From an uncultured Lachnospiraceae bacterium (GTDB lineage: Bacteria > Bacillota_A > Clostridia > Lachnospirales > Lachnospiraceae): a DNA stretch of 6,751 nucleotides. Under the pieces are notes generated by a model that saw nothing but the letters and a program-made list of their open reading frames with translations, did not search any database and was not told the origin of the DNA. Positions within the stretch are counted from its first letter, which is position 1, and each line of letters begins with the position of its first letter. The DNA lies in assembly GCA_947177885.1 (NCBI GenBank), contig CAMWWF010000162.1:1-6751 (forward strand). Reading direction: 5' to 3'. Positions 1-6,056 of this stretch are shown in pieces. The translations under genes and the position numbers were made by a program.

Positions 1-17
1 ATATAGGAGGTACGGGC

Positions 18-560
18 ATGTCACGTATAGGTAGAATGCCAATCGCGGTTCCCGCGGGCGTTACCGTGGAAATTGCAGAAAATAATAAAGTGACCGTAAA
101 AGGTCCCAAGGGTACTCTGGAAAGAGTATTGCCCGCTGAAATGGAGATCAGGCTGGAAGGTGCGGAAGTGCTGGTTACAAGACCCAATGATCTGAAAAAG
201 ATGAAATCCCTTCATGGTCTGACCAGAACGCTCATCCACAATATGGTAGTAGGCGTTACCACAGGCTACGAAAAGAAGCTGGAGGTAAACGGCGTCGGTT
301 ACAGGGCAGGAAAGTCGGGTAAGAAGCTGACTCTGAACCTTGGCTATTCCCATCCTGTGGAGATGGAAGATCCCGAGGGCATCGAGACTGTTGTCGAAGG
401 CCAGAATGTGATCATCGTCAAAGGAATTGATAAAGAAAAAGTTGGCCAATTCGCGGCTGAAATCAGAGACAAGAGGAGACCTGAGCCTTATAAGGGTAAG
501 GGTATCAAGTATGCCGATGAGACAATCAGACGTAAAGTCGGCAAGACCGGTAAGAAATAA
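18..560 (+). CDS. rplF: 50S ribosomal protein L6
   Basis: This 180-residue protein has the normal length and two-domain layout of bacterial L6, which binds 23S rRNA (the sarcin-ricin loop region, near the base of the L7/L12 stalk) and is needed for GTPase-factor function. The start [12 protein letters not shown] is the usual family N-terminus. The second domain carries the diagnostic L6 signature around residues 153-165 ([13 protein letters not shown]), followed by the basic tail [13 protein letters not shown]. The ATG at 18 is preceded by AGGAGGT at 5-11 with a 6-nt spacer, which fixes the start. It is the first complete gene of the spc operon in this window; rpsH would be expected just upstream, outside it. 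rplR follows after 20 nt. Nothing odd is seen. Identification is very secure. Confidence 0.98.
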   Translation: MSRIGRMPIAVPAGVTVEIAENNKVTVKGPKGTLERVLPAEMEIRLEGAEVLVTRPNDLKKMKSLHGLTRTLIHNMVVGVTTGYEKKLEVNGVGYRAGKSGKKLTLNLGYSHPVEMEDPEGIETVVEGQNVIIVKGIDKEKVGQFAAEIRDKRRPEPYKGKGIKYADETIRRKVGKTGKK

Positions 561-565
561 CAGAT

Positions 566-573
566 AAGGAGAG
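566..573 (+). promoter_or_regulatory. Ribosome binding site deciding the rplR start
   Basis: AAGGAGAG sits 7 nt before the ATG at 581 but only 1 nt before an in-frame ATG at 575. A Shine-Dalgarno this close to 575 could not work, so initiation belongs at 581. Confidence 0.8.
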
Positions 574-580
574 TATGAAG

Positions 581-949
581 ATGGTTAACAAGAAATCAAG
601 AAAAGATGTTCGTGCGAAAAAGCACTTAAGAATTCGTAACCGCTTCAGTGGCACTGCCCAGAGACCCCGTCTGGCGGTATTCAGAAGCAATAATCATATG
701 TATGCTCAAATTATCGACGACACGGTTGGGAATACATTGGTATCCGCTTCCACTCTTGAGAAGGAGGTCAGGGCAGAACTTGCCCAGACTAATAATGTCG
801 ATGCGGCGGCATACCTTGGAACCGTCATCGGAAAGAGAGCAGTGGAGAAGGGTATAAAGCAGGTGGTCTTTGACAGAGGCGGCTATATATATCACGGTAA
901 AGTCGCAGCATTAGCTGACGCAGCCAGAGAAGCTGGCTTGGAATTCTAG
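581..949 (+). CDS. rplR: 50S ribosomal protein L18
   Basis: L18 binds 5S rRNA and, with L5, docks it into the central protuberance of the large subunit. From the ATG at 581 the protein is 122 residues, the usual family length. An in-frame ATG two codons earlier (575) is rejected because it abuts the Shine-Dalgarno. The N-terminal arm (residues 1-30) is strongly basic and matches the 5S-binding tail. The conserved [10 protein letters not shown] block is at residues 28-37, and the C-terminal [19 protein letters not shown] block starts near residue 96, ending in the family-typical REAGLEF. It lies 20 nt after rplF and 20 nt before rpsE in the spc operon. A perfect internal Shine-Dalgarno-like AAGGAGGT at 761-768 (codons for E-K-E-V) has no usable start behind it. 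Confidence 0.97.
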   Translation: MVNKKSRKDVRAKKHLRIRNRFSGTAQRPRLAVFRSNNHMYAQIIDDTVGNTLVSASTLEKEVRAELAQTNNVDAAAYLGTVIGKRAVEKGIKQVVFDRGGYIYHGKVAALADAAREAGLEF

Positions 950-969
950 GAAAGGAAGAGAGATACACC

Positions 970-1476
970 ATGAAACAGATCATAGATGCAAGCCAGTTGG
1001 AATTAACTGATAAGGTTGTAGCCATCAAGCGTGTAACCAAGACTGTAAAGGGCGGCCGCAATATGCGTTTTACAGCTCTGGTGGTTGTCGGAGACGGCAA
1101 CGGACATGTGGGCGCAGGACTTGGCAAGGCGGTGGAAATTCCGGAAGCCATCCGTAAGGGGAAGGAAGATGCCATGAAGCATCTCATTACGGTTGCGCTG
1201 GATGAGAACAATTCCATCACACATGATTTCATCGGCAAGTACGGTTCTTCAAATGTTCTGCTGAAGAAGGCTCCCGACGGTACCGGTATTATTGCAGGCG
1301 GTCCTGCACGTGCGGTTTGTGAGCTGGCCGGTATTAAGAATATCCGTACCAAATCCCTTGGTTCGAACAATAAGCAGAATGTCGTTCTCGCAACGATTAC
1401 CGGGTTAAGCCAGCTGAAATCCCCTGAGGAAGTGGCAAAAAGCCGTGGAAAATCCGTTGAAGAGGTATTGGCATAG
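970..1476 (+). CDS. rpsE: 30S ribosomal protein S5
   Basis: S5 (168 residues, normal length) sits at the junction of the 30S head and body, helps maintain decoding accuracy, and lines the mRNA entry path. The N-terminal double-stranded-RNA-binding-like fold spans about residues 10-75 with the signature [20 protein letters not shown] starting at residue 28. The C-terminal domain follows, with the [13 protein letters not shown] block. The loop VTKTVKGGR (residues 22-30) is where spectinomycin-resistance changes occur in other bacteria; here it is the ordinary, sensitive-type sequence. The ATG at 970 is preceded by GGAAGAG near 954-960, a somewhat distant and purine-rich but less perfect Shine-Dalgarno than its neighbours have. 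It lies 20 nt after rplR and 20 nt before rpmD. Confidence 0.98.
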   Translation: MKQIIDASQLELTDKVVAIKRVTKTVKGGRNMRFTALVVVGDGNGHVGAGLGKAVEIPEAIRKGKEDAMKHLITVALDENNSITHDFIGKYGSSNVLLKKAPDGTGIIAGGPARAVCELAGIKNIRTKSLGSNNKQNVVLATITGLSQLKSPEEVAKSRGKSVEEVLA

Positions 1477-1496
1477 GACGGGAAAGGAGAGTCACA

Positions 1497-1688
1497 ATGG
1501 CAGATACAGATAAAAAGTTAAAAATTACTCTGGTAAAGTCCACCATCGGCGCCGTGGCTAAGAATAAAGCAGTTGTTCATTCCATGGGACTCCGCAAAAT
1601 AGGAAGTTCCGTGGTACTTCCGGACAATGACGCCACAAGGGGACAGATTCGCCGGGTTGGTTATTTGTTGAAAGTTGAAGAAGTATAG
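1497..1688 (+). CDS. rpmD: 50S ribosomal protein L30
   Basis: L30 is a small 23S-rRNA-binding protein of the large subunit. This copy is 63 residues, slightly longer than a minimal bacterial L30 because of a short charged N-terminus (MADTDKK) before the conserved [10 protein letters not shown] strand. The rest is canonical: a central helix ending in [15 protein letters not shown], then [17 protein letters not shown] at the C-terminus. AGGAGA at 1485-1490 lies 6 nt before the ATG and supports the start. It sits 20 nt after rpsE and 20 nt before rplO, the usual spc-operon position. No anomalies are seen. Confidence 0.97.
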   Translation: MADTDKKLKITLVKSTIGAVAKNKAVVHSMGLRKIGSSVVLPDNDATRGQIRRVGYLLKVEEV

Positions 1689-1694
1689 TCGAAA

Positions 1695-1700
1695 AGGAGG
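1695..1700 (+). promoter_or_regulatory. Ribosome binding site deciding the rplO start
   Basis: A perfect AGGAGG stands 8 nt before the ATG at 1709. A longer in-frame reading from a GTG at 1700 is rejected because that GTG overlaps this Shine-Dalgarno. Confidence 0.9.
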
Positions 1701-1708
1701 TGTCAGAA

Positions 1709-2146
1709 ATGGATTTATCCAACTTAAGACCTGCAGAAGGCTCAAAGCATAATAATTTCAGGAGAGGCCGCGGGCATGGTTCGGGGAACGGCAAGACTGC
1801 CGGCAAGGGACATAAGGGCCAGAAGGCACGTTCCGGAGCTCCCAGAATCGGTTTCGAAGGCGGCCAGATGCCTTTGTACAGGCGTCTCCCGAAGAGGGGC
1901 TTTACCAATAGAAACTCAAAGGATATCGTTGCCATCAATGTGAGCGCTCTGGAGCGCTTTGAGGATGGAGCGACAGTAGATGTGAATGCACTTATGGAAG
2001 CCGGCATCATTAAGAATCCCAGGGATGGTGTAAAGATACTTGGAAACGGAGACCTTACCAAAAAGCTCAATGTTAAGGTGGACGCATTCAGTGCATCTGC
2101 AAAAGAAAAGATTGAGGCACTTGGTGGAACAGCAGAGGTGATGTAA
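1709..2146 (+). CDS. rplO: 50S ribosomal protein L15
   Basis: L15 is a late-assembling 23S-rRNA-binding protein of the large subunit. From the ATG at 1709 it has 145 residues and the family-typical start [12 protein letters not shown]. The long, glycine- and arginine-rich N-terminal extension that threads through rRNA occupies about residues 10-60 ([20 protein letters not shown], then the conserved [18 protein letters not shown]). A globular C-terminal domain follows, with [16 protein letters not shown] near residues 100-115. A strong AGGAGG at 1695-1700 selects this start. The stop TAA shares its last A with the ATG of secY, so the two genes are probably translationally coupled. The 20-nt gap to rpmD equals the other gaps upstream. 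Confidence 0.97.
   Translation: MDLSNLRPAEGSKHNNFRRGRGHGSGNGKTAGKGHKGQKARSGAPRIGFEGGQMPLYRRLPKRGFTNRNSKDIVAINVSALERFEDGATVDVNALMEAGIIKNPRDGVKILGNGDLTKKLNVKVDAFSASAKEKIEALGGTAEVM
2135..2140 (+). promoter_or_regulatory. secY ribosome binding site inside the rplO 3' end
   Basis: GAGGTG within the last rplO codons lies 5 nt before the secY ATG at 2146. With the TAATG stop-start overlap this points to coupled re-initiation of secY translation. Confidence 0.7.
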
Positions 2147-3459
2147 TGCTTACAACACTGAAAAACGCATTCAAAATTAGGGAGCTTAGGGGAAAGATCC
2201 TGTTCACCTTCGCCATGATGGTTGTGATCCGTATCGGTTCGCAGCTGCCGGTGCCTGGGATGAACGGAGAATACTTCAGAAGCTGGTTTGCGGAACAGTC
2301 TAACGGAGCATTCAGTCTGTTTGATGCAATTACGGGCGGCTCGTTTCTCAATATGTCCATCCTGGCATTGAACATCAATCCCTATATCACTTCCTCCATT
2401 ATTATGCAGCTGCTTACTATAGCGATTCCCAAGCTGGAGGAAATGCAGCGAGACGGTGAGGACGGCAGGAAGAAGATAGCTTCCATCACAAGGTATGTGA
2501 CGGTGGTGTTGGCATTGATTCAGGCCACCGCTATGGCAGTGGGCTTCGGAAGACAGGGGCTCCTGAGCGAATACAATACGCTGAATGTCATCTGTGCCAT
2601 TGCTACTCTTACGGCAGGCAGTGCCTTCCTTATGTGGATAGGCGAGAGAATTACGGAAAAAGGGATCGGAAACGGTATTTCCATCGTTCTGGTAATCAAT
2701 ATTATCTCCAGAATGCCTGAGGATCTGGGAAATCTTTTCCAGCAGTTTGTGTTCGGAAAGCCTCCCGCAACGGCAGTTCTGGCGGTCGTGATTATTTTTG
2801 CAGTGATTATCGCCATGGTGGTGCTTGTCATCATCCTGAACGACGGTGTCCGCCGGATTCCCGTGCAGTATGCCAATAAGGTACAGGGCAGAAAGATGGT
2901 GGGAGGGCAGACTTCCAACATCCCTCTGAAGGTCAACACGGCCGGCGTAATCCCTGTGATTTTCGCACAGTCCCTCATATCCCTTCCGGTTTATATTTCA
3001 GCCTTTGCGGGATATTCGGGCACCGGTGTGTGGAGCGAGGTTTTAAGGTATCTGGATTCCCGTTATTGGTGTAATCCCGGACAGCTGAAGTATTCCATCG
3101 GTTTGCTGGGGTATATCGCAATGATCATTTTCTTTGCGTATTTTTATACATCCATTACGTTTAACCCTTTGATGATCGCAGACAATATGAAGAAGCAGGG
3201 CGGCTTCATTCCCGGCATCAGACCGGGCAAACCCACCAGCGAATACCTGAATAAGGTGCTGAATTACATTGTGTTTATCGGAGCTGTGGGACTTACCTTC
3301 GTAGCGGTGCTGCCGTATCTGTTCAGCGGCGTGTTCAATGCCAGCGTATCCTTCGCCGGTACGAGCCTTATCATCATTGTCAGCGTGGTGCTTGAGACCA
3401 TGAAGCAGGTGGAATCACAGATGCTGGTTCGCAATTATAAGGGCTTTTTGGAGAAGTAG
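2146..3459 (+). CDS. secY: Preprotein translocase subunit SecY
   Basis: SecY is the membrane channel of the Sec translocon (with SecE and SecG), passing secreted proteins driven by SecA and inserting nascent membrane proteins. At 437 residues it has the usual length. Ten hydrophobic segments can be read, at roughly residues 18-36, 67-93, 113-134, 146-166, 174-190, 209-232, 264-286, 317-340, 370-391 and 397-416. Signature 1 lies at the end of segment 1 (GSQLPVPGMN). Signature 2 spans segments 4-5 (LMWIGERITEKGIGNGISI, from residue 162). The cytosolic loops that contact the ribosome and SecA are basic: RRIPVQYANKVQGRK near 236-250, and KKQGGFIPGIRPGKPTSEYL near 349-368. The C-terminus NYKGFLEK is normal. 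It overlaps rplO by one base. A 227-nt gap containing a long hairpin separates it from adk. Confidence 0.98.
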   Translation: MLTTLKNAFKIRELRGKILFTFAMMVVIRIGSQLPVPGMNGEYFRSWFAEQSNGAFSLFDAITGGSFLNMSILALNINPYITSSIIMQLLTIAIPKLEEMQRDGEDGRKKIASITRYVTVVLALIQATAMAVGFGRQGLLSEYNTLNVICAIATLTAGSAFLMWIGERITEKGIGNGISIVLVINIISRMPEDLGNLFQQFVFGKPPATAVLAVVIIFAVIIAMVVLVIILNDGVRRIPVQYANKVQGRKMVGGQTSNIPLKVNTAGVIPVIFAQSLISLPVYISAFAGYSGTGVWSEVLRYLDSRYWCNPGQLKYSIGLLGYIAMIIFFAYFYTSITFNPLMIADNMKKQGGFIPGIRPGKPTSEYLNKVLNYIVFIGAVGLTFVAVLPYLFSGVFNASVSFAGTSLIIIVSVVLETMKQVESQMLVRNYKGFLEK

Positions 3460-3508
3460 AGTCTGCTTATACAGCTTGACAGCGATCAGAGGCTTAAAGC
3501 CCAGGATA

Positions 3509-3551
3509 TACAGGAGGAGCTTTCCCGAAGATTGGGAGGGCTCCTCTTGTA
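3509..3551 (+). other. Long RNA hairpin between secY and adk
   Basis: Positions 3509-3526 can pair with 3534-3551 without interruption: 18 base pairs including three G-U pairs, closing a 7-nt loop (3527-3533). The central block is GAGGAGC with GCTCCTC. No U-run follows the right arm, so it is not a classical intrinsic terminator. It may instead act as an mRNA-processing or stability element or a protein-binding site between the ribosomal-protein part of the transcript and adk-map. Confidence 0.55.
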
Positions 3552-3674
3552 GCAAACCGTAACGGAAAATTTGAAAAGAACAGGTAAGATGCCGCGGGAG
3601 CTCAATCCGGGAAATGCCATCACAGGATGAGGATGAGGGACCGGCGGATTTGGAGCCTGAACAGGGCAATGGAA

Positions 3675-3680
3675 GAGAGG
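3675..3680 (+). promoter_or_regulatory. Ribosome binding site deciding the adk start
   Basis: GAGAGG is 6 nt before the ATG at 3687. Two in-frame upstream ATGs (3627 and 3669) lack a comparable site and would add residues not found in the Adk family. Confidence 0.75.
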
Positions 3681-3686
3681 CAGAGA

Positions 3687-4328
3687 ATGAAGATTATTAT
3701 GTTAGGCGCGCCTGGCGCCGGAAAAGGGACCCAGGCTAAAATGATTGCAGAGAAATACAGCATTCCTCATATCTCCACAGGGGATATTTTCCGTGCCAAT
3801 ATCAAGAACGGCACTCAGCTGGGCATGGAAGCAAAGCAGTATATGGACCAGGGCCTTCTGGTGCCGGATGAGCTGACCGTTAAGATTCTGCTGGACAGGG
3901 TGGCACGGGAGGACTGCGCGGGCGGTTACGTCCTGGACGGATTTCCCAGAACCATTCCCCAGGCGGAGGTTCTTGACGAGGCGCTGACGGCTCAGAATGA
4001 GAAGATCGATTATGCCATTGATGTGGATGTGCCCGATGAAAATATTGTGAAGAGAATGTCCGGAAGGCGGGCCTGCTTAAAATGCGGCGCCACATACCAT
4101 CTGGAGCATATTCCGCCCCGCACGGAGGGAATCTGCGACAGCTGCGGAAGCGAACTGGTGCTTCGCGATGACGACAAGCCGGAGACAGTGCTGAACCGCC
4201 TGAAGGTATATCATGACCAGACACAGCCCCTGATCGATTATTACAGCCGGAAGAAGATACTTAAGACCGTGGACGGGACCATGGAAATGCAGGATGTATT
4301 CCATGCAATCACTGCCATATTAGGATAG
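3687..4328 (+). CDS. adk: Adenylate kinase, zinc-type LID
   Basis: Adk catalyses the reversible conversion of ATP and AMP to two ADP in the cytosol, setting the adenylate energy balance. From the ATG at 3687 it is 213 residues and begins MKIIMLGAPGAGKGTQ, with the P-loop GAPGAGKGT at residues 7-15. The AMP-binding region includes ISTGDIFR (29-36) and DGFPRT (84-89, with the conserved arginine at 88). The long-type LID domain (about 126-162) holds four cysteines, C130, C133, C150 and C153, in a CxxC...CxxC pattern. This predicts a bound structural zinc, as in many Gram-positive and clostridial enzymes. DDDKPETVLNRL (from 161) and the C-terminal helix are conserved. An in-frame extension upstream to 3627 is rejected. 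map follows after 12 nt. Confidence 0.97.
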   Translation: MKIIMLGAPGAGKGTQAKMIAEKYSIPHISTGDIFRANIKNGTQLGMEAKQYMDQGLLVPDELTVKILLDRVAREDCAGGYVLDGFPRTIPQAEVLDEALTAQNEKIDYAIDVDVPDENIVKRMSGRRACLKCGATYHLEHIPPRTEGICDSCGSELVLRDDDKPETVLNRLKVYHDQTQPLIDYYSRKKILKTVDGTMEMQDVFHAITAILG

Positions 4329-4340
4329 GAAGTTTTCATT

Positions 4341-5093
4341 ATGGCGATAATAATTAAGACAGAGAGTCAGATTAAGCTCATCCGGGAATCCTGCAGGCGG
4401 TTGGCAATCGTACATAAGGAGCTGGAGGAATTTATACGTCCCGGCATATCTACCAGAGAAATTGACATAAAGGGAGACAGTTTGATCCGCAAGCTGGGGG
4501 GGATTCCCAATTTCCTTCATTATAACGGGTATCCCGCCAGCATCTGTGTGTCCGTAAATGATGAGGTGGTGCATGGGATCCCCAGCAAACGCCGCATTCT
4601 GGAGGAGGGAGATATCGTCAGCCTGGACGCGGGTATGATCTACAAGGGATACCATTCCGATGAGGCCAGGACTCATGCGGTGGGAAGAATCAGCCCCGAG
4701 GCGCAGCAGCTGATCGATGTGACCAGAGAAAGCTTTTTCGCAGGTATAAAGATGGCGAAGGCAGGCAATCATTTATTTGACATTTCCAATGCCGTGGCTG
4801 ATTATGTCAGGCCCTATGGCTACGGCATTGTGAGAGATCTGGTGGGGCACGGAGTGGGGACAAAGCTTCACGAGGATCCCCAGATTCCCAATTATGAGCA
4901 GCATAAGAGAGGACCCAGGCTGCGGCCCGGAATGACGCTGGCAGTGGAGCCCATGATTAATATGGGAGGTGCTGAAGTGGAATGGCTGGATGATAATTGG
5001 ACTGTGGTGACGGAGGACGGTTCCCTGTCGGCTCATTACGAGAATACCATCCTGATTACGGACGGCGAGCCTGAGATTCTGACCAGATGCTGA
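4341..5093 (+). CDS. map: Methionine aminopeptidase, type I
   Basis: MetAP removes the initiator methionine from nascent proteins whose second residue is small, working near the ribosomal exit tunnel after peptide deformylase. The protein has 250 residues, the compact type Ia form with no N-terminal SH3 or zinc-finger extension. All five metal ligands of the pita-bread fold can be placed: D96 (in DIVSLDAG), D107 (in GYHSDEAR), H170 (in LVGHGVG), E203 (in AVEPM) and E234 (in HYENT). The substrate-contacting histidines H78 (VVHGIP) and H177 (LHEDP) are also present, so it should be active. A GGATAGGA run at 4323-4330 serves as a fairly weak Shine-Dalgarno before the ATG. The gene lies between adk and a KOW-domain gene, as in most Bacillota. 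Confidence 0.97.
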   Translation: MAIIIKTESQIKLIRESCRRLAIVHKELEEFIRPGISTREIDIKGDSLIRKLGGIPNFLHYNGYPASICVSVNDEVVHGIPSKRRILEEGDIVSLDAGMIYKGYHSDEARTHAVGRISPEAQQLIDVTRESFFAGIKMAKAGNHLFDISNAVADYVRPYGYGIVRDLVGHGVGTKLHEDPQIPNYEQHKRGPRLRPGMTLAVEPMINMGGAEVEWLDDNWTVVTEDGSLSAHYENTILITDGEPEILTRC

Positions 5094-5103
5094 AGCCCTT
5101 TTT

Positions 5104-5108
5104 GGAGG
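5104..5108 (+). promoter_or_regulatory. Ribosome binding site deciding the KOW-gene start
   Basis: GGAGG is 5 nt before the ATG at 5114. The alternative in-frame ATG at 5087, which overlaps the map stop codon, has no good site before it. Confidence 0.75.
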
Positions 5109-5113
5109 ATGAA

Positions 5114-5398
5114 ATGGATAGGATAGGACAGTTTGTAACCTCAAAGGCCGGGCATGATAAGGGAACCTTGTATGTAATAATTGCGGCGGAAGGGGATTTT
5201 GTGTATCTGTCCGACGGGAATCTGAAGCCGCCCGGGAAGCCGAAAAAGAAACGCAGCAGGCATGTGCAGCCTATCAACTGCTTTGTGGGAGAAGAGCTGC
5301 TTCACAGGTTGGAAAGCGGCGAAAAGGTGTATGCGGAAGAAATAAAATACGCATTGAAGCAGTACAAATGTCGAAGCAGTATAAATGTCAATGAGTAA
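5114..5398 (+). CDS. KOW-domain RNA-binding protein (L14e/L6e/L27e-like)
   Basis: This small basic protein (94 residues from the ATG at 5114) belongs to the KOW-domain family found between map and infA in many Bacillota, and is the positional equivalent of Bacillus subtilis ybzG. The KOW motif is at about residues 4-35: IGQFVTSKAGHDKGTLYVII, then an acidic turn and YLSDG. A lysine-rich stretch follows (KPPGKPKKKRSRHVQ, about 38-52), and then a helical C-terminal part (EELLHRLESGEKVYAEEIKYALKQYK). KOW domains bind RNA; a role on or near the ribosome is plausible from the neighbours, but the function is not established. A start at 5087 (103 residues) is possible but less likely. The last eight codons look altered: a 17-bp tandem duplication (5356-5389) shifts the frame, so the protein ends CRSSINVNE rather than the shorter end predicted from one copy. 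Confidence 0.85.
   Translation: MDRIGQFVTSKAGHDKGTLYVIIAAEGDFVYLSDGNLKPPGKPKKKRSRHVQPINCFVGEELLHRLESGEKVYAEEIKYALKQYKCRSSINVNE
5356..5389 (+). repeat. 17-bp tandem duplication at the KOW-gene 3' end
   Basis: Two adjacent 17-nt copies, 5356-5372 and 5373-5389, match at 16 of 17 positions (GAAGCAGTACAAATGTC versus GAAGCAGTATAAATGTC). The unit length is not a multiple of three, so the second copy is read in a new frame. Collapsing to one copy gives ...QYKCQ followed by TGA. Confidence 0.9.
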
Positions 5399-5413
5399 AT
5401 ATGGAGGAAATGT

Positions 5414-5632
5414 ATGTCTAAAAGTGATGTAATCGAGATTGAAGGGACTGTTGTGGAGAAGCTGCCCAATACCATGTTTCAGGTGGAACTGGAAAACGGA
5501 CATCGTGTGCTGGCACATATCAGCGGCAAGCTCCGCCAGAACTTTATCCGCATTCTTCCCGGAGATAAGGTGACACTGGAGCTCTCGCCCTACGATTTGA
5601 GCAAGGGACGTATCATCTGGAGGGATAAATAA
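5414..5632 (+). CDS. infA: Translation initiation factor IF-1
   Basis: IF-1 binds the 30S A site during initiation and works with IF-2 and IF-3. The 72-residue protein is exactly the usual size and is a single S1-like OB-fold domain throughout. Conserved stretches include [24 protein letters not shown] (residues 7-30), [23 protein letters not shown] (31-53) and the C-terminal [22 protein letters not shown] at 5403-5407 lies 6 nt before the ATG. It follows the KOW gene by 15 nt. A strong promoter begins about 30 nt after its stop, so infA is probably the last gene served mainly by the upstream spc-operon promoter, with read-through into rpmJ. Confidence 0.98.
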   Translation: MSKSDVIEIEGTVVEKLPNTMFQVELENGHRVLAHISGKLRQNFIRILPGDKVTLELSPYDLSKGRIIWRDK

Positions 5633-5653
5633 TCGAAACTTGATAATATTTGA

Positions 5654-5677
5654 GAAAAATGATTGCAAACATTTTTT
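5654..5677 (+). repeat. GAAAAATG-N8-CATTTTT palindrome, copy 1, over the -35
   Basis: GAAAAATG at 5654-5661 and CATTTTT from 5670 form an inverted repeat around the 8-nt centre ATTGCAAA. The TTGCAA -35 of the rpmJ promoter (5663-5668) lies inside the centre. The same arms with the same 8-nt centre length recur at 6057-6080. Confidence 0.5.
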
Positions 5678-5691
5678 TCCTATGTTATAAT
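5663..5691 (+). promoter_or_regulatory. Sigma-A-type promoter for rpmJ and the alpha operon
   Basis: A -35 of TTGCAA (5663-5668), a 17-nt spacer and a consensus -10 TATAAT (5686-5691) are present. The spacer ends in TGT, giving an extended -10 (TG at 5683-5684). Flanking DNA upstream (5639-5660) is A/T-rich like an UP element. The start would be near 5698, about 27 nt before the rpmJ GTG. It is the best promoter in the window and would separate rpmJ-rpsM-rpsK expression from the spc operon. Confidence 0.85.
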
Positions 5692-5710
5692 ACTAAGCGG
5701 TCTTTTTTGA

Positions 5711-5717
5711 AAGGAGG
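5711..5717 (+). promoter_or_regulatory. rpmJ ribosome binding site, supporting a GTG start
   Basis: AAGGAGG is 7 nt before the GTG at 5725. It overrides a longer in-frame reading from a TTG at 5650 that would run back through the promoter. Confidence 0.9.
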
Positions 5718-5724
5718 GTTTAGC

Positions 5725-5838
5725 GTGAAAGTTAGATCATCAGTAAAACCAATGTGCGAAAAGTGCAAAATCATCAAGAGAAAAGGACGCATCAGAGTAA
5801 TTTGTGAGAATCCGAAGCATAAGCAGAGACAGGGATAA
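5725..5838 (+). CDS. rpmJ: 50S ribosomal protein L36 (zinc type)
   Basis: L36 is the smallest large-subunit protein, bound to 23S rRNA near the base of the L7/L12 stalk region. This copy has 37 residues, starts with GTG, and has the invariant N-terminus [15 protein letters not shown]. Its zinc ligands are all present: C11, C14, C27 and H32 (CEKC...ICENPKH). It is therefore the C+ (zinc-dependent) paralogue type rather than the zinc-free form. The start is set by AAGGAGG at 5711-5717 and by family length; a longer in-frame reading from 5650 crosses the promoter. The gene lies directly behind the strong promoter at 5663-5691 and is followed by an unusually long 390-nt non-coding stretch before rpsM. 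Confidence 0.97.
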   Translation: MKVRSSVKPMCEKCKIIKRKGRIRVICENPKHKQRQG

Positions 5839-5844
5839 TCGCCG

Positions 5845-5877
5845 CCTGCTGAACAGCCCCCGTGAGGGGAAGGCAGG
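5845..5877 (+). other. Hairpin with GUGA tetraloop after rpmJ
   Basis: CCTGC (5845-5849) pairs with GCAGG (5873-5877). Beyond an internal loop, CCCC (5858-5861) pairs with GGGG (5866-5869) around GUGA, a GNRA tetraloop. No T-run follows, so this is not a terminator and rpmJ transcription probably continues into rpsM. Confidence 0.5.
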
Positions 5878-5884
5878 TAATGCG

Positions 5885-5944
5885 GGTTCTTGTCCGGTTT
5901 TAGGTGCGGCTGAACCAGCGCAGGGCTCAGGGCCGTATGCGCTG
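5885..5944 (+). other. Two adjacent stems in the leader
   Basis: GGTTC (5885-5889) pairs with GAACC (5912-5916), enclosing a small CCG/CGG stem. Immediately after, CAGCGCA (5916-5922) pairs with TGCGCTG (5938-5944), enclosing a GGC/GCC pairing. They share base 5916. Confidence 0.4.
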
Positions 5945-5994
5945 ATTATCATAGAACTGGGATAGAGCTTGCCGGAGATTACTTCTTGATACCA

Positions 5995-6054
5995 AGACGA
6001 AAAGAAATTCTAAAATTGTATAGTACACAATTTAAGAATTTCTAAGTTTTGTCT
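5995..6054 (+). repeat. Long A/T-rich inverted repeat upstream of rpsM
   Basis: Positions 6003-6019 are the inverted complement of 6027-6043 with one mismatch in 17 (A6012/A6034). After a 3-nt bulge the pairing continues for 8 more pairs (5995-6002 with 6047-6054, one G-U). The 7-nt loop is ATAGTAC. A weak promoter-like pair, TTGATA at 5986-5991 and TAAAAT at 6011-6016 with a long 19-nt spacer, overlaps it. It could be an operator-like DNA site or an RNA hairpin. Confidence 0.6.
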
Positions 6055-6056
6055 GT

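Larger units (their letters stand above)
3460..3686 (+). other. secY-adk intergenic region, no convincing gene
   Basis: These 227 bases are long for this operon, where other gaps are 0-20 nt. The secY frame stays open for 30 codons after the stop, and two short ATG frames (from 3589 and 3614) exist, but none has a Shine-Dalgarno or a recognisable sequence. The only clear structure is the hairpin at 3509-3551. TTGACA occurs at 3476-3481 but has no -10 at a workable distance (the TATACA is 25 nt away), and no T-tract marks a terminator. Confidence 0.6.

Noticed and set aside
3476..3512. Promoter for adk-map using TTGACA at 3476
   Set aside because: The nearest -10-like hexamer (TATACA at 3507) is 25 nt away, too far for a sigma-A promoter.
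3460..3552. Open frame continuing 30 codons past the secY stop (possible read-through extension)
   Set aside because: SecY already ends normally at NYKGFLEK, and 30 open codons by chance are unremarkable; no read-through context is seen.
3614..3742. Acidic small frame starting MPSQDEDEG and overlapping the adk start
   Set aside because: It has no ribosome binding site and most of its 3' part is adk read in another frame.
5087..5113. Upstream start of the KOW gene overlapping the map stop
   Set aside because: It lacks a Shine-Dalgarno, whereas the ATG at 5114 has GGAGG at 5-nt spacing and gives the family-like start.
5986..6016. Separate promoter for rpsM (TTGATA / TAAAAT)
   Set aside because: The 19-nt spacer and the A/T-rich surroundings make it weak; not listed as its own feature, only mentioned with the inverted repeat it overlaps.
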